Origin: Vibrio metoecus
Lineage (GTDB): Bacteria; Pseudomonadota; Gammaproteobacteria; Enterobacterales; Vibrionaceae
DNA: 64,000 bases
Assembly: GCF_009665255.1 (NCBI RefSeq)
Contig: NZ_CP035686.1
Span: 1,981,001-2,045,000 of the forward strand
Direction of reading: 5' to 3'
The notes under the pieces were generated by a model. It searched no databases, had not been told where the DNA came from, and was given only the letters and a program-made list of their open reading frames with translations. Of this stretch, positions 44,005 to 54,118 are shown piece after piece. Position 1 is the first letter of the stretch. Each line of letters begins with the position of its first letter. Made by a program: the position numbers and the translations under genes.

Positions 44005-44781
44005 ATGACAAAATTGGATAAGAAAGTCTATGAGCGTGAGCTAGAGCAGCTGCAAGTCGAACTGGTAAAGTTACAAGAGTGGGTCAAGCAAGAGAAACTC
44101 AAAGTGGTCATCATCTTTGAAGGTCGTGATGCGGCGGGTAAAGGCGGAGTGATCAAAACCATCACTGAAAAACTCAATCACCGTGTTTGTCGAGTCGCCG
44201 CCCTACCCGCGCCAACCGAAAAAGAGAAAACCCAATGGTATTTCCAACGGTATGTGGCTCATTTACCGGCTGGCGGCGAAATCGTGCTGTTTGACCGTAG
44301 TTGGTACAACCGCGCTGGGGTTGAAAAGGTAATGGGCTTTTGTAGCGAAGAAGAACATCAAGAGTTTTTACGCTCCTGCCCTGAATTTGAGCGCATGTTA
44401 CAACGCTCAGGAATTATTTTGCTCAAATACTGGTTTTCGGTGTCCGATGAAGAGCAAGAAAAACGTTTTATGGAACGCATCGAAACCCCACTCAAACGCT
44501 GGAAATTCAGCCCGATGGATCTCGAATCTCGTAAGCGTTGGGCGGCGTATTCCCGTGCCAAAGATGAGATGTTTGCGTATACCGACACCAAACATTGCCC
44601 GTGGTGGGTAGTGCCTTCTGACGATAAAAAACGCGCTCGCCTCAACTGTATCAGCCACTTATTAAGCAGTATTGAGTACCACGAGATTGAATATCCGCCT
44701 ATTGAGCTGCCTGAGATCAATCAGCAGGGTTATGTTCGACCACCGATTGAAGACCAAACCTTTGTACCGCAGCGCTACTAA
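44005..44781 (+). CDS. ppk2: Polyphosphate kinase 2
   Basis: PPK2 moves phosphate between polyphosphate and nucleotides, usually making GTP or ATP from NDP and polyP. It has 258 residues with a single PPK2 domain (class I type). The P-loop GRDAAGKGG is at 40-48 and the Walker B-like VLFDRSWYNR at 94-103; the lid region follows. The ATG at 44005 has ACAGGAGAGATGAC upstream. It converges on phoU, so both polyphosphate kinases of this genome (ppk1 at 50.5 kb) border the pst block. Confidence 0.96.
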   Translation: MTKLDKKVYERELEQLQVELVKLQEWVKQEKLKVVIIFEGRDAAGKGGVIKTITEKLNHRVCRVAALPAPTEKEKTQWYFQRYVAHLPAGGEIVLFDRSWYNRAGVEKVMGFCSEEEHQEFLRSCPEFERMLQRSGIILLKYWFSVSDEEQEKRFMERIETPLKRWKFSPMDLESRKRWAAYSRAKDEMFAYTDTKHCPWWVVPSDDKKRARLNCISHLLSSIEYHEIEYPPIELPEINQQGYVRPPIEDQTFVPQRY

Positions 44782-44794
44782 TAACCGATACCCA

Positions 44795-44819
44795 ACAAAC
44801 TTGCCGCTAGGCGGCAAGT
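44795..44819 (-). terminator. Hairpin between ppk2 and phoU, probable terminator
   Basis: Perfect nine-bp stem ACTTGCCGC against GCGGCAAGT with a three-base loop. On the minus strand it is followed by TTGTTG, a weak T-run, so it fits phoU better than ppk2. Confidence 0.6.
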
Positions 44820-44839
44820 GAGAGAGGATAGCGCCTCGC

Positions 44840-45550
44840 TTACAAACTTGGTTTCTTTAGCACATCATCAATACCTTGATCGCCAAGATGGCGTACGTCT
44901 TTACCTTTGACGAAATAGATGATGTATTCACAGATGTTTTGACAGCGATCACCCACCCGCTCAATGGCACGCGCCGACCAGATGACTTGCAGAATATGTG
45001 GAATGTTTTTCGGATCTTCCATCATATAAGTCATCAGCTGGCGCACCACGGCTTCGTATTCTTTATCCAGTCGATCGTCTTGCTTATAAATTTCTGCGGC
45101 GGCTTCCACATCCATCCGTGCAAAAGCATCAAGCACTTGATGCAGCATAGCAATCGCTTGGCGGCAAAGTGGCTCAAGAGATACTTGGAACTGGTGTTGT
45201 TTCGCGGGTGGGCGTTCGATCGCAATGTAAGCCATCTTAGTCGCAGAATCGCCAATACGTTCAAGATCGGTAATGGTTTTGATGATGGCCATAATCAGGC
45301 GTAAGTCTTTGGCTGTCGGTTGGCGTTTAGCAATAATGCGTGTACAAGCCTCATCAATCGAGACTTCCATCGCGTTAACTTTGTGATCATCAGCAATCAC
45401 ACGTCGCGCCAGTTTTTCATCATCCTCATGCAAGGCTTGCATGGCTAAGGTCAACTGCTGCTCCACTAAGCCGCCCATCGTCAATACTTGGCTACGAATG
45501 GACTCCAACTCCACATTGAATTGACCTGAAATATGTCGACCAAACTGCAT
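44840..45550 (-). CDS. phoU: Phosphate signalling regulator PhoU
   Basis: PhoU links the Pst transporter to PhoR and keeps the Pho regulon off when phosphate is plentiful. It has 236 residues (E. coli 241). The two three-helix bundle repeats and the metal-binding segments (for example ITDLERIGDSATKMA and RAIERVGDRCQNICEYI) are present. It is the last gene of pstC-pstA-pstB-phoU, 33 bp after pstB. Confidence 0.97.
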   Translation of the reverse strand: MQFGRHISGQFNVELESIRSQVLTMGGLVEQQLTLAMQALHEDDEKLARRVIADDHKVNAMEVSIDEACTRIIAKRQPTAKDLRLIMAIIKTITDLERIGDSATKMAYIAIERPPAKQHQFQVSLEPLCRQAIAMLHQVLDAFARMDVEAAAEIYKQDDRLDKEYEAVVRQLMTYMMEDPKNIPHILQVIWSARAIERVGDRCQNICEYIIYFVKGKDVRHLGDQGIDDVLKKPSL

Positions 45551-45583
45551 GGCATATCCTTATTGAAACTAACTGAAAAACGC

Positions 45584-46405
45584 TTAACCGTATCGCCCCG
45601 TAATGTAGTCTTCGGTTTGCTTTTTCAATGGTGAAGTAAAAATAGAGTCGGTATCTGAGTATTCGATCAACTTTCCCATATGGATAAAGGCGGTGTGATC
45701 GCTGACGCGCGCTGCCTGTTGCATATTATGGGTAACGATGACGACCGTGTATTTGGTTTTGAGATCGTGGATCAGCTCTTCAATGGTCAAGGTTGATATA
45801 GGATCGAGTGCTGAAGTCGGTTCATCGAGCAAAAGCACTTCCGGCTCAATGGCTATCGCGCGAGCAATCACCAAACGCTGCTGTTGCCCCCCCGACAACC
45901 CAAATGCATTCTCGTGCAGACGATGCTTCACTTCATCCCACAATGCGGCAGCACGCAGGGAACGTTCTGCCGCATCATCTAAAGTACGACTGTTTTTTAT
46001 TCCTTGTAAACGTAGTCCGTATACCACATTTTCATAAATCGATTTAGGAAATGGATTAGGACGCTGAAACACCATACCGACGCGGCGGCGCAGAGTCGGA
46101 ACATCCACATCCGGATGATAGATATTTTTGCCATGCAGCTTCACTTCGCCTTCTACTCGCGTACCTTCGACGAGATCGTTCATCCGGTTAATGCAGCGCA
46201 ATAACGTGGATTTACCACAGCCGGAGGGGCCGATAAACGCCGTGACCTGCCCTTTGGGAATGCGCATGGAAATATCACTCAAGGCACGACTTTGCTGGTA
46301 GTACAGGCTTAAATGCTCAATGGAAATCGCCGTCTGCTGATCGGTGAGATGATTCACGTCCAGCGGTGGCACATAGTAGCCCAAAGTGGGATTAGCGGAA
46401 TACAT
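45584..46405 (-). CDS. pstB: Phosphate ABC transporter ATP-binding protein PstB
   Basis: PstB powers phosphate import. It has 273 residues (E. coli 257; the extra residues are N-terminal). Walker A GPSGCGKST (about 54-62), signature LSGGQQQR, and Walker B LLLDEPTSALDP are intact. It overlaps nothing but starts two bases after pstA ends, showing tight coupling. Confidence 0.98.
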   Translation of the reverse strand: MYSANPTLGYYVPPLDVNHLTDQQTAISIEHLSLYYQQSRALSDISMRIPKGQVTAFIGPSGCGKSTLLRCINRMNDLVEGTRVEGEVKLHGKNIYHPDVDVPTLRRRVGMVFQRPNPFPKSIYENVVYGLRLQGIKNSRTLDDAAERSLRAAALWDEVKHRLHENAFGLSGGQQQRLVIARAIAIEPEVLLLDEPTSALDPISTLTIEELIHDLKTKYTVVIVTHNMQQAARVSDHTAFIHMGKLIEYSDTDSIFTSPLKKQTEDYITGRYG

Positions 46406-46407
46406 AG

Positions 46408-48051
46408 CTAGTCTTGCCCCAAAGTTCGGTATTTTTCCCGTAAGTTATTACGAATACTGATTGCAGTTAAGTTCAGTGCCACAATCACCGTTACCAACAA
46501 AAATGAGGTGGCGTAAACCAATGGTCGAGCGGCTTCAATATTATTGGTTTGAAAACCGATATCGTAAATATGAAAGCCCAAGTGCATAAACTTACGCTCT
46601 AGGTGAACGAACGGAAACTCACCATCCACAGGCAAGCTAGAGGCGAGTTTTACCGCCCCCACCAACATCAGGGGGGCAACTTCTCCCGCCGCACGAGCAA
46701 TCGCCAAAATTAATCCGGTAATGATCGCAGGACTTGCCATCGGTAACACAATACGCCAAAGGGTTTCAAATTGGGTGGCTCCTAATGCTAGGGAACCATG
46801 ACGTACCGAAATCGGGATACGCGATAAACCTTCTTCAGTGGCCACAATCACGACTGGCAATGTCAACACCGCGAGTGTTAATGCTGACCAAAGCAAACCG
46901 GGGGTACCAAATGTCGGCGTGGGTAACCGCTCGGCATAAAACAGGTTATCAACCGAAGCACCTATGGTGTAAACAAAAAAGCCGAGGCCAAACACCCCAT
47001 AGACGATGGAAGGAACACCGGCTAAGTTGATCACCGCCACCCGAATCATGCGGGTAAATGCGCCCTCTTTGGCATATTCATGCAGATAAATAGCCGCAAT
47101 CACGCCCAATGGCATCACGATGATCGACATGATGATCACCAAGAAAACCGTACCAAAAATGGCAGGAAACACACCACCTTCCGAGTTAGACTCACGTGGC
47201 GAGTCAGATAGAAATCGCCATGCTTGCTTACCCCATTCCGCCAATTTTTGCGCAAAATTCATATCATTGGGGTACCAAAAATCCAAGATTTCACTCAGCG
47301 GAACCGATATGGTTTGTCCGCGCATGTCCACCACATGCAAAAATTGCTGATCTAATGGCGCACGGAGTGCATCCAACTGCGCTTGAACTTCCGTCAGTTC
47401 AGCTTCTAAACGACTTTTACGTAACACATAGTTTTGTAAAAACTCATCGGTCAATTGGTTGTTCAACTGCTTGCGGCGCTTTTCCAGACGCAGTTTTTCT
47501 AAATTGCCACTGATCACTCGCACTTGCTGTTCAACTATGGTGTCCGCCTGTTGGCGGATCGCCTCAGCTTCGAGCAGAGCTTGACGTAAATGATCGCTAA
47601 GCAGTTGTTCTTTTGGCCCCGTTAGAGAATCAAAGCTGACTGGCCGACCAAACAGTTGTCCACCACGGCTTCGTTCAATCACCGCCCATCCTTGTGGGGC
47701 GCCTTTGAACTCGGTTTGAAACTCAAGTAGCGCAATAAAATCTGAGCCATACAGCTCGCGATTCGCCACTTTAATATTGAGTCGTGTCGCCAACCCAGCA
47801 GCTTCAATCTCCGCCGGCAATGGAAGATTCATCTCTTTTAAATGGCTCACCGGCACACTTTCTTGAGCATAAAGCTGCCCAACAACGGTTTTTCCCTCTG
47901 GGGTTTGCCATTGCAATAAAGGCGCAGGCCAAAAATAGGTTAAGCCGCGCCAACCAATCACCAACAATAATCCAAGCACTGCAATTAAGCTGACACTGAC
48001 CGCCCCCCCGGTTAGCCAGATCCAAGGAGCACCGGATTTAAACCAATTCAC
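46408..48051 (-). CDS. pstA: Phosphate ABC transporter permease PstA, with large N-terminal extension
   Basis: PstA is one of the two membrane subunits of the phosphate importer. It has 547 residues against about 296 in E. coli. The GTG start at 48051 follows GATGGAGCAAAATA. Residues about 10-36 form a membrane helix, then about 250 extra residues are probably periplasmic, including a charged coiled-coil (about 157-230). The usual permease domain starts near 295 and includes the EAA-like ALGATQFETLWRIVLPMASPAIITGL. No stop or frame break lies in the extension. It lies 12 bp after pstC. Confidence 0.94.
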   Translation of the reverse strand: MNWFKSGAPWIWLTGGAVSVSLIAVLGLLLVIGWRGLTYFWPAPLLQWQTPEGKTVVGQLYAQESVPVSHLKEMNLPLPAEIEAAGLATRLNIKVANRELYGSDFIALLEFQTEFKGAPQGWAVIERSRGGQLFGRPVSFDSLTGPKEQLLSDHLRQALLEAEAIRQQADTIVEQQVRVISGNLEKLRLEKRRKQLNNQLTDEFLQNYVLRKSRLEAELTEVQAQLDALRAPLDQQFLHVVDMRGQTISVPLSEILDFWYPNDMNFAQKLAEWGKQAWRFLSDSPRESNSEGGVFPAIFGTVFLVIIMSIIVMPLGVIAAIYLHEYAKEGAFTRMIRVAVINLAGVPSIVYGVFGLGFFVYTIGASVDNLFYAERLPTPTFGTPGLLWSALTLAVLTLPVVIVATEEGLSRIPISVRHGSLALGATQFETLWRIVLPMASPAIITGLILAIARAAGEVAPLMLVGAVKLASSLPVDGEFPFVHLERKFMHLGFHIYDIGFQTNNIEAARPLVYATSFLLVTVIVALNLTAISIRNNLREKYRTLGQD

Positions 48052-48063
48052 TATTTTGCTCCA

Positions 48064-50259
48064 TCACAAAGAACGGTATTTTTCACGTAGCCGTTGGCGG
48101 ACCCACTCCGCTAACGAGTTCACCGCAAACGTAAAAGTTAACAGCAGTAACGCCGCTAAAAACAGAATGCGGAAATGGGCGCTTTGCACTTCAGATTCAG
48201 GTAATTCAACTGCAATCGTTGCTGATAAAGTACGCATCCCTTCGAAAATATTCCAATCCAGTAGCGGAGTATTTCCGGTAGCCATGAGGACAATCATGGT
48301 TTCCCCCACCGCACGTCCAAGCCCCATCATGATGGCGGAAAATATCCCTGGGCTTGCTGTTAGCAACACGACATACATTAATGTTTGCCAAGGTGTTGCG
48401 CCCAACGCTAAAGAACCATCAGAAAGGTGTTTCGGTACCGAGAAAATGGCATCTTCCGCGATAGTAAAAATGGTAGGGATCACCGCAAAACCCATCGCAA
48501 AACCGACCACTAAAGCATTACGCTGATCATAACCAATACCGTGCTGTGCTAAATACACCCGCAAGTCACCAGCAAACAGTGCATTTTCTAACTCACCGCT
48601 GTAGGCCAAAATCAGAGTCGCGATCCCAATCAACACCGGAATTAAAATCAGTGCATGCCAACCATTAGGAATACCACGGAGCCATACTCTCGGTAAGTGT
48701 GACCAAATGAACCCCACCAACATTGTTGAAAGTGGCATCAGCAACATTAACGCGAGCACAGCAGGAAGGTGGCTCTCCACAAAAGGGGCAAACCATAATC
48801 CGGCTAAAAATCCGATGATCACGGTGGGTAAGGCTTCCATCAGCTCAATAGTGGGCTTAACCACTCGTCGCATTGATGGTGTCATAAAATAGGCGGTATA
48901 AATTGCGCCTAACACCGCAATCGGCACAGCAAACAACATGGCAAATGCGGCCGCTTTTAAGGTACCAAAGGCAATCGGCACTAGGCTAAATTTCGCCTCA
49001 AAATCATCGGTTGCCGCGGTCGATTGCCAAACAAATTCCGGTTCTGGGTAACTTTCGTACCATACCTTTTGCCACAGTGCTGAAAAAGAAACTTCAGGGT
49101 TACGATTCTCAATGTGGGCCAAGCGAATACGCCCTTGATCGTAACTAGCCAAATACGCTTCATTATTCGACATCGCTACCATTTGTGGCGCCTGTTGGTA
49201 GGCACGCTCAAACAGCACCAATTTTTCACTGGTCGTGTAGTGGCTTTGCAAAGTGCCATTGCGATAGAAGCTGTAGAAACCTTTGCTGTTGGTATCTGGC
49301 AGTAAATACTGCACTTCAGACGCTAACTTAAAGTCGCGGATTTGCGTAAGGTGGCGCTCACCATCACGTAAGACGTCAAACCATTGCGACACTAAGCCAT
49401 CACTATGTACGGCCAACAAAGAGTATGCGCCAGAGAGTAAATAGAGCTGAGTGACTTGATGATGGCTATCTCCGACACTGAGATCCACCACTTCACGGAT
49501 CTGCCCCCTTTGATTATCTAACGATGCAACGACCAACTCAGAGTTTGTGCGCAAATAAAGCGTTTTACCATCAGGCGTCAGTTGCAACTGACTCAACTGA
49601 GTAAAGGGAGCATTAAAAGCAAAGCGCGCCAACTCTCGTCCGGTTTGGCGATCCACTCGTATAATCTGTACTTGCTGCGCTTGATCATAAGTGGCGAAGA
49701 TCACTTGCTGCTCAGTGAGCGCAAACGTGATTTTCTGGAGCGCAAGTTCACTCAAACGCCACTCAGCCGGCAAGGCCAAACGTTCAAGATTCGGAGTAAA
49801 CTCTCGTCCTTGGGCCGTCATGGAGTGAGACAGTTGCGGATACAGCACCGCCACTTGGTTGTCTTCTCCCACTAGCGCAAACCAACCTTGGGCAGCAGGG
49901 GTTTGTGCCCACCGTGTAGGCTTAAAACCTATCGATTGAGTGTGAATAGGCTGTTCACCGGGTTTTCTTAATGACCAAAACTGCCCATCACCATCGGCTG
50001 AGAGGACAAAAGCATTTTCGCCATAGTCACCAATGGTCATAAACAGTGGATTAGGCGTTGTAATCGGCTTTACCGCCACATCCCCATGCCACTTACCATC
50101 CCCAAACAGAGGCACAACCACCATACCCAAATAGATAAAAATCAGTACCAACGCCCCTAACACACTCACGCCACCACAGGTCACTGCAAAACGCACCACA
50201 CGGTCTTTGACTAACCGTGCGCGATCACGTTCTTTCAATGAAAATGGTTGTCTGACCAT
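48064..50259 (-). CDS. pstC: Phosphate ABC transporter permease PstC, with large periplasmic N-terminal domain
   Basis: PstC is the second membrane subunit. It has 731 residues against about 319 in E. coli. A membrane helix (about 22-50) is followed by about 370 residues predicted to be periplasmic; repeated segments such as TPDGKTLYLRTNSELVVASLD and GDNQVAVLYP suggest a beta-propeller-like fold (inference). The permease domain begins near 430 and holds ALGATPWQTLMYVVLLTASPGI. It heads pstC-pstA-pstB-phoU; a Pho box lies about 50 bp upstream. pstS is not here but downstream of phoR. Confidence 0.94.
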   Translation of the reverse strand: MVRQPFSLKERDRARLVKDRVVRFAVTCGGVSVLGALVLIFIYLGMVVVPLFGDGKWHGDVAVKPITTPNPLFMTIGDYGENAFVLSADGDGQFWSLRKPGEQPIHTQSIGFKPTRWAQTPAAQGWFALVGEDNQVAVLYPQLSHSMTAQGREFTPNLERLALPAEWRLSELALQKITFALTEQQVIFATYDQAQQVQIIRVDRQTGRELARFAFNAPFTQLSQLQLTPDGKTLYLRTNSELVVASLDNQRGQIREVVDLSVGDSHHQVTQLYLLSGAYSLLAVHSDGLVSQWFDVLRDGERHLTQIRDFKLASEVQYLLPDTNSKGFYSFYRNGTLQSHYTTSEKLVLFERAYQQAPQMVAMSNNEAYLASYDQGRIRLAHIENRNPEVSFSALWQKVWYESYPEPEFVWQSTAATDDFEAKFSLVPIAFGTLKAAAFAMLFAVPIAVLGAIYTAYFMTPSMRRVVKPTIELMEALPTVIIGFLAGLWFAPFVESHLPAVLALMLLMPLSTMLVGFIWSHLPRVWLRGIPNGWHALILIPVLIGIATLILAYSGELENALFAGDLRVYLAQHGIGYDQRNALVVGFAMGFAVIPTIFTIAEDAIFSVPKHLSDGSLALGATPWQTLMYVVLLTASPGIFSAIMMGLGRAVGETMIVLMATGNTPLLDWNIFEGMRTLSATIAVELPESEVQSAHFRILFLAALLLLTFTFAVNSLAEWVRQRLREKYRSL

Positions 50260-50307
50260 GCTTGGGATTACCTACAGGTTGGGGGAGTGTCATAATATTT
50301 CCGTTGG

Positions 50308-50325
50308 GTGACAATTATATTACAG
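50308..50325 (-). promoter_or_regulatory. Pho box upstream of pstC
   Basis: Minus strand CTGTAATATAATTGTCAC matches the PhoB box CTGTCATAAAWCTGTCAY at 15 of 18 positions, 49 bp ahead of the pstC ATG. A weaker half-site, GTGTCACAAAA on the plus strand at 50385-50395, could serve ppk. Confidence 0.75.
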
Positions 50326-50457
50326 CTCACAATAAATTACTGAAATCAAAACAACTCTATGACACTGAAAGCAGTGCAATAAAAGTGTCACAAAAATCAC
50401 TTAGTTTGCAGTACTTCTACTGATGGTTACGTCAACTCAAAACGGCAAAGGTAAAAT

Positions 50458-52563
50458 ATGAGTGCGGATAAGCTGTACATCGACAAGGAACTCAGTTGGC
50501 TCTCGTTTAACGAGCGCGTACTACAAGAAGCGGCGGACAAAACCGTGCCGCTGATTGAGCGGATTCGCTTTCTGGGGATATTTTCCAATAACCTTGATGA
50601 ATTTTATAAAGTGAGATTCGCCGATGTAAAACGGCAGATTCTGATCAACCGAGAACGAGGCAGTAACGACATCTCCAAGCACCTCCTCTCTCGCATGCAA
50701 AATAAAGCCCTCAAACTCAACCAAGATTTCGATAACCTTTACAATGAATTGATTCTTGAAATGGCCAGACGGCGCATTTTCTTGGTCAATGAAACTCAGC
50801 TCGACGACATCCAACTTAAGTGGGTAAAAAAATACTTCCAGAAAGAAGTGCTGCCACACGTCACCCCGATTATGTTACGAGATGACATCGATGTGATGCA
50901 GTTTTTGAAAGATGAATACGCCTATATCGCAGTAGAAATGTGCAGCGGCGATGAATTTAAATATGCGCTGATCGAGATCCCAACAGACCAACTTCCCCGC
51001 TTTGTGATGCTGCCTGAGCAAAAAGGCAAACGTCGCAAAACCATCATTCTGCTCGACAACATTATTCGTCTTTGCCTCGATGAGATTTTCCGTGGTTTTT
51101 ACAACTATGACACGCTCAACGGTTACGCAATGAAGATGACCCGTGATGCGGAATACGATTTACGCCACGAAGTCGAATACAGCTTGCTAGAGCAAATGTC
51201 AGAAGGCTTAAGCCAGCGTTTAACCGCACTTCCGGTGCGTTTTGTGTATGAGCGCGAAATGCCGGAAGCGATGCTGAAATTCTTATGCTACAAACTAAAA
51301 ATCTCCCACTACGATAGTCTGATCCCCGGTGGACGTTATCACAATTTTAAAGACTTTATTTCTTTCCCCAATGTCGGCCGAGATTATTTAGAAAACAAAC
51401 CGTTACCCCCGATGCCTTGTGCCGATTTTGAAGGCTATGCCAACGTCTTTGATGCGATTCGCGCGCAAGATATTTTGCTGCACTACCCTTACCACAGTTT
51501 TGAGCACATGACTGAGCTGGTGCGCCAAGCCTCTTTTGACCCCAAAGTCGTCAGTATTAAAATCAACATCTATCGCGTTGCGAAAGATTCACGATTGATG
51601 AACTCGCTGGTTGATGCGGTACACAACGGCAAACGCGTGGTGGTGGTGGTCGAGCTACAAGCTCGTTTTGATGAAGAAGCCAATATCGAATGGTCACGCA
51701 TTCTGACCGATGCGGGCGTACACGTTATTTTCGGTGTGCCGGGAATGAAGATTCACGCTAAGCTCCTGCTTATCACCCGCAAAGAAGGGGATGAATTCGT
51801 TCGTTACGCGCACATTGGCACTGGCAACTTCCACGAACGTACGGCACGCATTTACACCGACTTTGCCCTGCTCACCGCCAACCAAGAGCTCGCTGCTGAA
51901 GTCCGTGCCGTATTTGGCTACATTGAAAACCCCTTCCGCCCAGTGAAGTTCAATCACTTGATTGTTTCACCGCGCAATTCTCGCACCCAAATCTATCGCT
52001 TGTTGGATGGTGAAATCGCCAACGCGAAAGCCGGGAAAAAAGCCGCCATCACCCTCAAGGTGAACAATTTAGTGGATAAAGGCTTAATCAATAAACTGTA
52101 CGGTGCGAGTGCGGCAGGTGTGAAAATTCGCATGATCATCCGTGGCATGTGTTCACTCGTCCCCGGTGTGGAAGGCGTCAGTGACAATATTGAGATCATC
52201 AGTATTATTGACCGCTTCCTTGAACACCCTCGTGTATTGATTGTGCATAATGATGGCAATCCACAAGTTTTCATCTCCTCTGCGGATTGGATGGAGCGGA
52301 ATATTGATCATCGCATCGAGGTCATGGCTCCGATTCGTGATGAACGTATCAAACAGCGCATCATTGATATCCTTAATATTCAGTTCATTGATACGGTCAA
52401 AGCGCGTCGAATCGACAAAGAGATGAGTAATGAATATGTAGAACGCGGCAATCGCAGAAAAGTACGTTCTCAAATAGCCATTTACGACTATCTTAAAAAT
52501 GTCGAGAAACAGACTCGTAAACTAAAAGGTCAACAAGAGACGAATGACAACAGCAGTCAGTAA
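50458..52563 (+). CDS. ppk: Polyphosphate kinase (PPK1)
   Basis: PPK1 makes long-chain polyphosphate from ATP by a phosphohistidine intermediate. It has 701 residues (E. coli 688). The likely autophosphorylated histidine is His433 in GMKIHAKLL, and His452 in AHIGTGNFHE is the second essential histidine. The ATG at 50458 follows CAAAGGTAAAAT. It is divergent from pstC across a 198-bp region with a Pho box. Its last 20 bp overlap ppx. Confidence 0.98.
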   Translation: MSADKLYIDKELSWLSFNERVLQEAADKTVPLIERIRFLGIFSNNLDEFYKVRFADVKRQILINRERGSNDISKHLLSRMQNKALKLNQDFDNLYNELILEMARRRIFLVNETQLDDIQLKWVKKYFQKEVLPHVTPIMLRDDIDVMQFLKDEYAYIAVEMCSGDEFKYALIEIPTDQLPRFVMLPEQKGKRRKTIILLDNIIRLCLDEIFRGFYNYDTLNGYAMKMTRDAEYDLRHEVEYSLLEQMSEGLSQRLTALPVRFVYEREMPEAMLKFLCYKLKISHYDSLIPGGRYHNFKDFISFPNVGRDYLENKPLPPMPCADFEGYANVFDAIRAQDILLHYPYHSFEHMTELVRQASFDPKVVSIKINIYRVAKDSRLMNSLVDAVHNGKRVVVVVELQARFDEEANIEWSRILTDAGVHVIFGVPGMKIHAKLLLITRKEGDEFVRYAHIGTGNFHERTARIYTDFALLTANQELAAEVRAVFGYIENPFRPVKFNHLIVSPRNSRTQIYRLLDGEIANAKAGKKAAITLKVNNLVDKGLINKLYGASAAGVKIRMIIRGMCSLVPGVEGVSDNIEIISIIDRFLEHPRVLIVHNDGNPQVFISSADWMERNIDHRIEVMAPIRDERIKQRIIDILNIQFIDTVKARRIDKEMSNEYVERGNRRKVRSQIAIYDYLKNVEKQTRKLKGQQETNDNSSQ

Positions 52564-54046
52564 CGCAAGAGAAATCGCTGCCATTGATCTGGGTTCGAAC
52601 AGTTTTCATATGGTGGTCGCCAAGGTGGTCGATCAAGATCTCCAATTGATTAGCCGACATAAACAGCGCGTGCGTCTGGCGGCAGGGCTTGATGCACAGA
52701 AAAATCTTGATGAAGAGTCCATTCAACGTGGTTTAGAGTGCTTGGCGATGTTCGCGGAGCGTTTACAAGGCTTTGAGCCGCGTAATGTACGCATTGCCGC
52801 CACCCACACGTTACGCCAAGCCAGCAACGCACACTTGTTTATTCAGCGCGCCTTAGAAGTGCTCCCTTTTCCGATTGAAATCATCCCCGGTTCTGAAGAA
52901 GCGCGTTTGATTTACCTCGGCGTTGCCCATACCCAACCGCAAGCCGACTCTATGTTAGTGGTTGATATTGGTGGCGGCAGCACCGAAATGATCATTGGCA
53001 AAGGATTTGAAGCCGAGCTGGTCAACAGTAAGCAGATGGGCTGCGTAAATTTTACCGAGCGTTATTTTGCCAACGGTAAACTCTCGCGTAAAAACTTTGC
53101 TCAAGCCATTGTCGCCAGTGAGCAGAAGTTAGAATCCATCGCCGCTAAGTACCGCAAAAAAGGCTGGCAAGTCGCATTTGGCTCATCAGGCACCATCAAA
53201 GCGATTCACGAAGTGTTAGTCGGGCAAGGGCATGAAGATGGGCTAATCACCTTTGAACGCCTGAGCAAGCTGATTGAAAAACTGTGCGAATGGGACAGCA
53301 TTGACGACTTACAACTGCCCGGTTTAACTGATGATCGCAAACCTGTGTTTGCCGCAGGGGTTGCCATTCTTTCCGCGATCTTTCATGGTTTAAAAATCAA
53401 AGAGATGCACTTCTCGGATGGTGCACTGCGTGAAGGGCTGCTGTATGAGATGGAAGATCGTTTCAAGTATTCTGACATCCGTCTGCGTACCACCGAAAAT
53501 CTGGCTGCTAAACATTTGGTCGATTTAGAACACGCCGCCAAAGTCAAAGGACACGCGCGTGAATTCTTAGCGCAAGTCGCCGGCGAATTGAATTTGCCCG
53601 AAGGGAGTGAGTTATGCGATCTGCTTGAGTGGGGAGCGTTACTGCATGAAGTGGGGCTGAGCATTAATTTGCAAGGCTTCCATCGCCACTCCGCCTATAT
53701 TTTGCGCCACAACAACATGGCGGGATTCAACAGCGAGCAGCAATTGGTGCTCTCCAATCTGGCTCGTTTTCAGCGTAAATCACTCAAGCTCAATGAGTTA
53801 GATGACTTCAGCCTATTCAAGAAAAAACACATTATCGGCTTGATCCGCGTGTTACGCCTCGCAATCTTAGTGAATGGTCAACGCAACGATGACCCGCTAC
53901 CACCTCTCTCCTTGTCAGCGAAAGACGATGAGTGGAAATTGGAATGTGAACAGCCAGATTGGTTAGAAAACAATAAATTGCTGCACGCCGATTTACAGAC
54001 CGAGCAAGAATACTGGCGTGAAGTAGGCTGGCAATTGCATTTTTAA
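52544..54046 (+). CDS. ppx: Exopolyphosphatase
   Basis: Ppx removes phosphate from the ends of polyphosphate (and can act on pppGpp). It has 500 residues (E. coli 513). The actin-like phosphatase fold shows AAIDLGSNSFHMVVA near the start and VVDIGGGSTEM (about 141-151); a C-terminal HD-like helical domain (about 315-480) contains LLHEVGLSIN. The ATG at 52544 lies inside the end of ppk (20-bp overlap), which implies translational coupling and co-transcription. Confidence 0.97.
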   Translation: MTTAVSNAREIAAIDLGSNSFHMVVAKVVDQDLQLISRHKQRVRLAAGLDAQKNLDEESIQRGLECLAMFAERLQGFEPRNVRIAATHTLRQASNAHLFIQRALEVLPFPIEIIPGSEEARLIYLGVAHTQPQADSMLVVDIGGGSTEMIIGKGFEAELVNSKQMGCVNFTERYFANGKLSRKNFAQAIVASEQKLESIAAKYRKKGWQVAFGSSGTIKAIHEVLVGQGHEDGLITFERLSKLIEKLCEWDSIDDLQLPGLTDDRKPVFAAGVAILSAIFHGLKIKEMHFSDGALREGLLYEMEDRFKYSDIRLRTTENLAAKHLVDLEHAAKVKGHAREFLAQVAGELNLPEGSELCDLLEWGALLHEVGLSINLQGFHRHSAYILRHNNMAGFNSEQQLVLSNLARFQRKSLKLNELDDFSLFKKKHIIGLIRVLRLAILVNGQRNDDPLPPLSLSAKDDEWKLECEQPDWLENNKLLHADLQTEQEYWREVGWQLHF

Positions 54047-54061
54047 TCACGAGTTACCTAC

Positions 54062-54094
54062 AAAAAACGCCCAAAACTATTTGGGCGTTTTTTG
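54062..54094 (+). terminator. Bidirectional terminator between ppx and pstS
   Basis: Stem with AAAAAACGCCCAAA against TTTGGGCGTTTTTT, four- to five-base loop, T-rich on both strands. It lies between convergent ppx (+) and pstS (-). Confidence 0.9.
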
Positions 54095-54118
54095 TTGTCC
54101 TGCTCGGAACGAACCCGC

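Noticed and set aside
46408..50259. PstC and PstA as fused or frameshifted genes
   Set aside because: Each is a single clean frame with a membrane anchor before the extra domain and short gaps at both ends; the extra regions look like genuine periplasmic parts.
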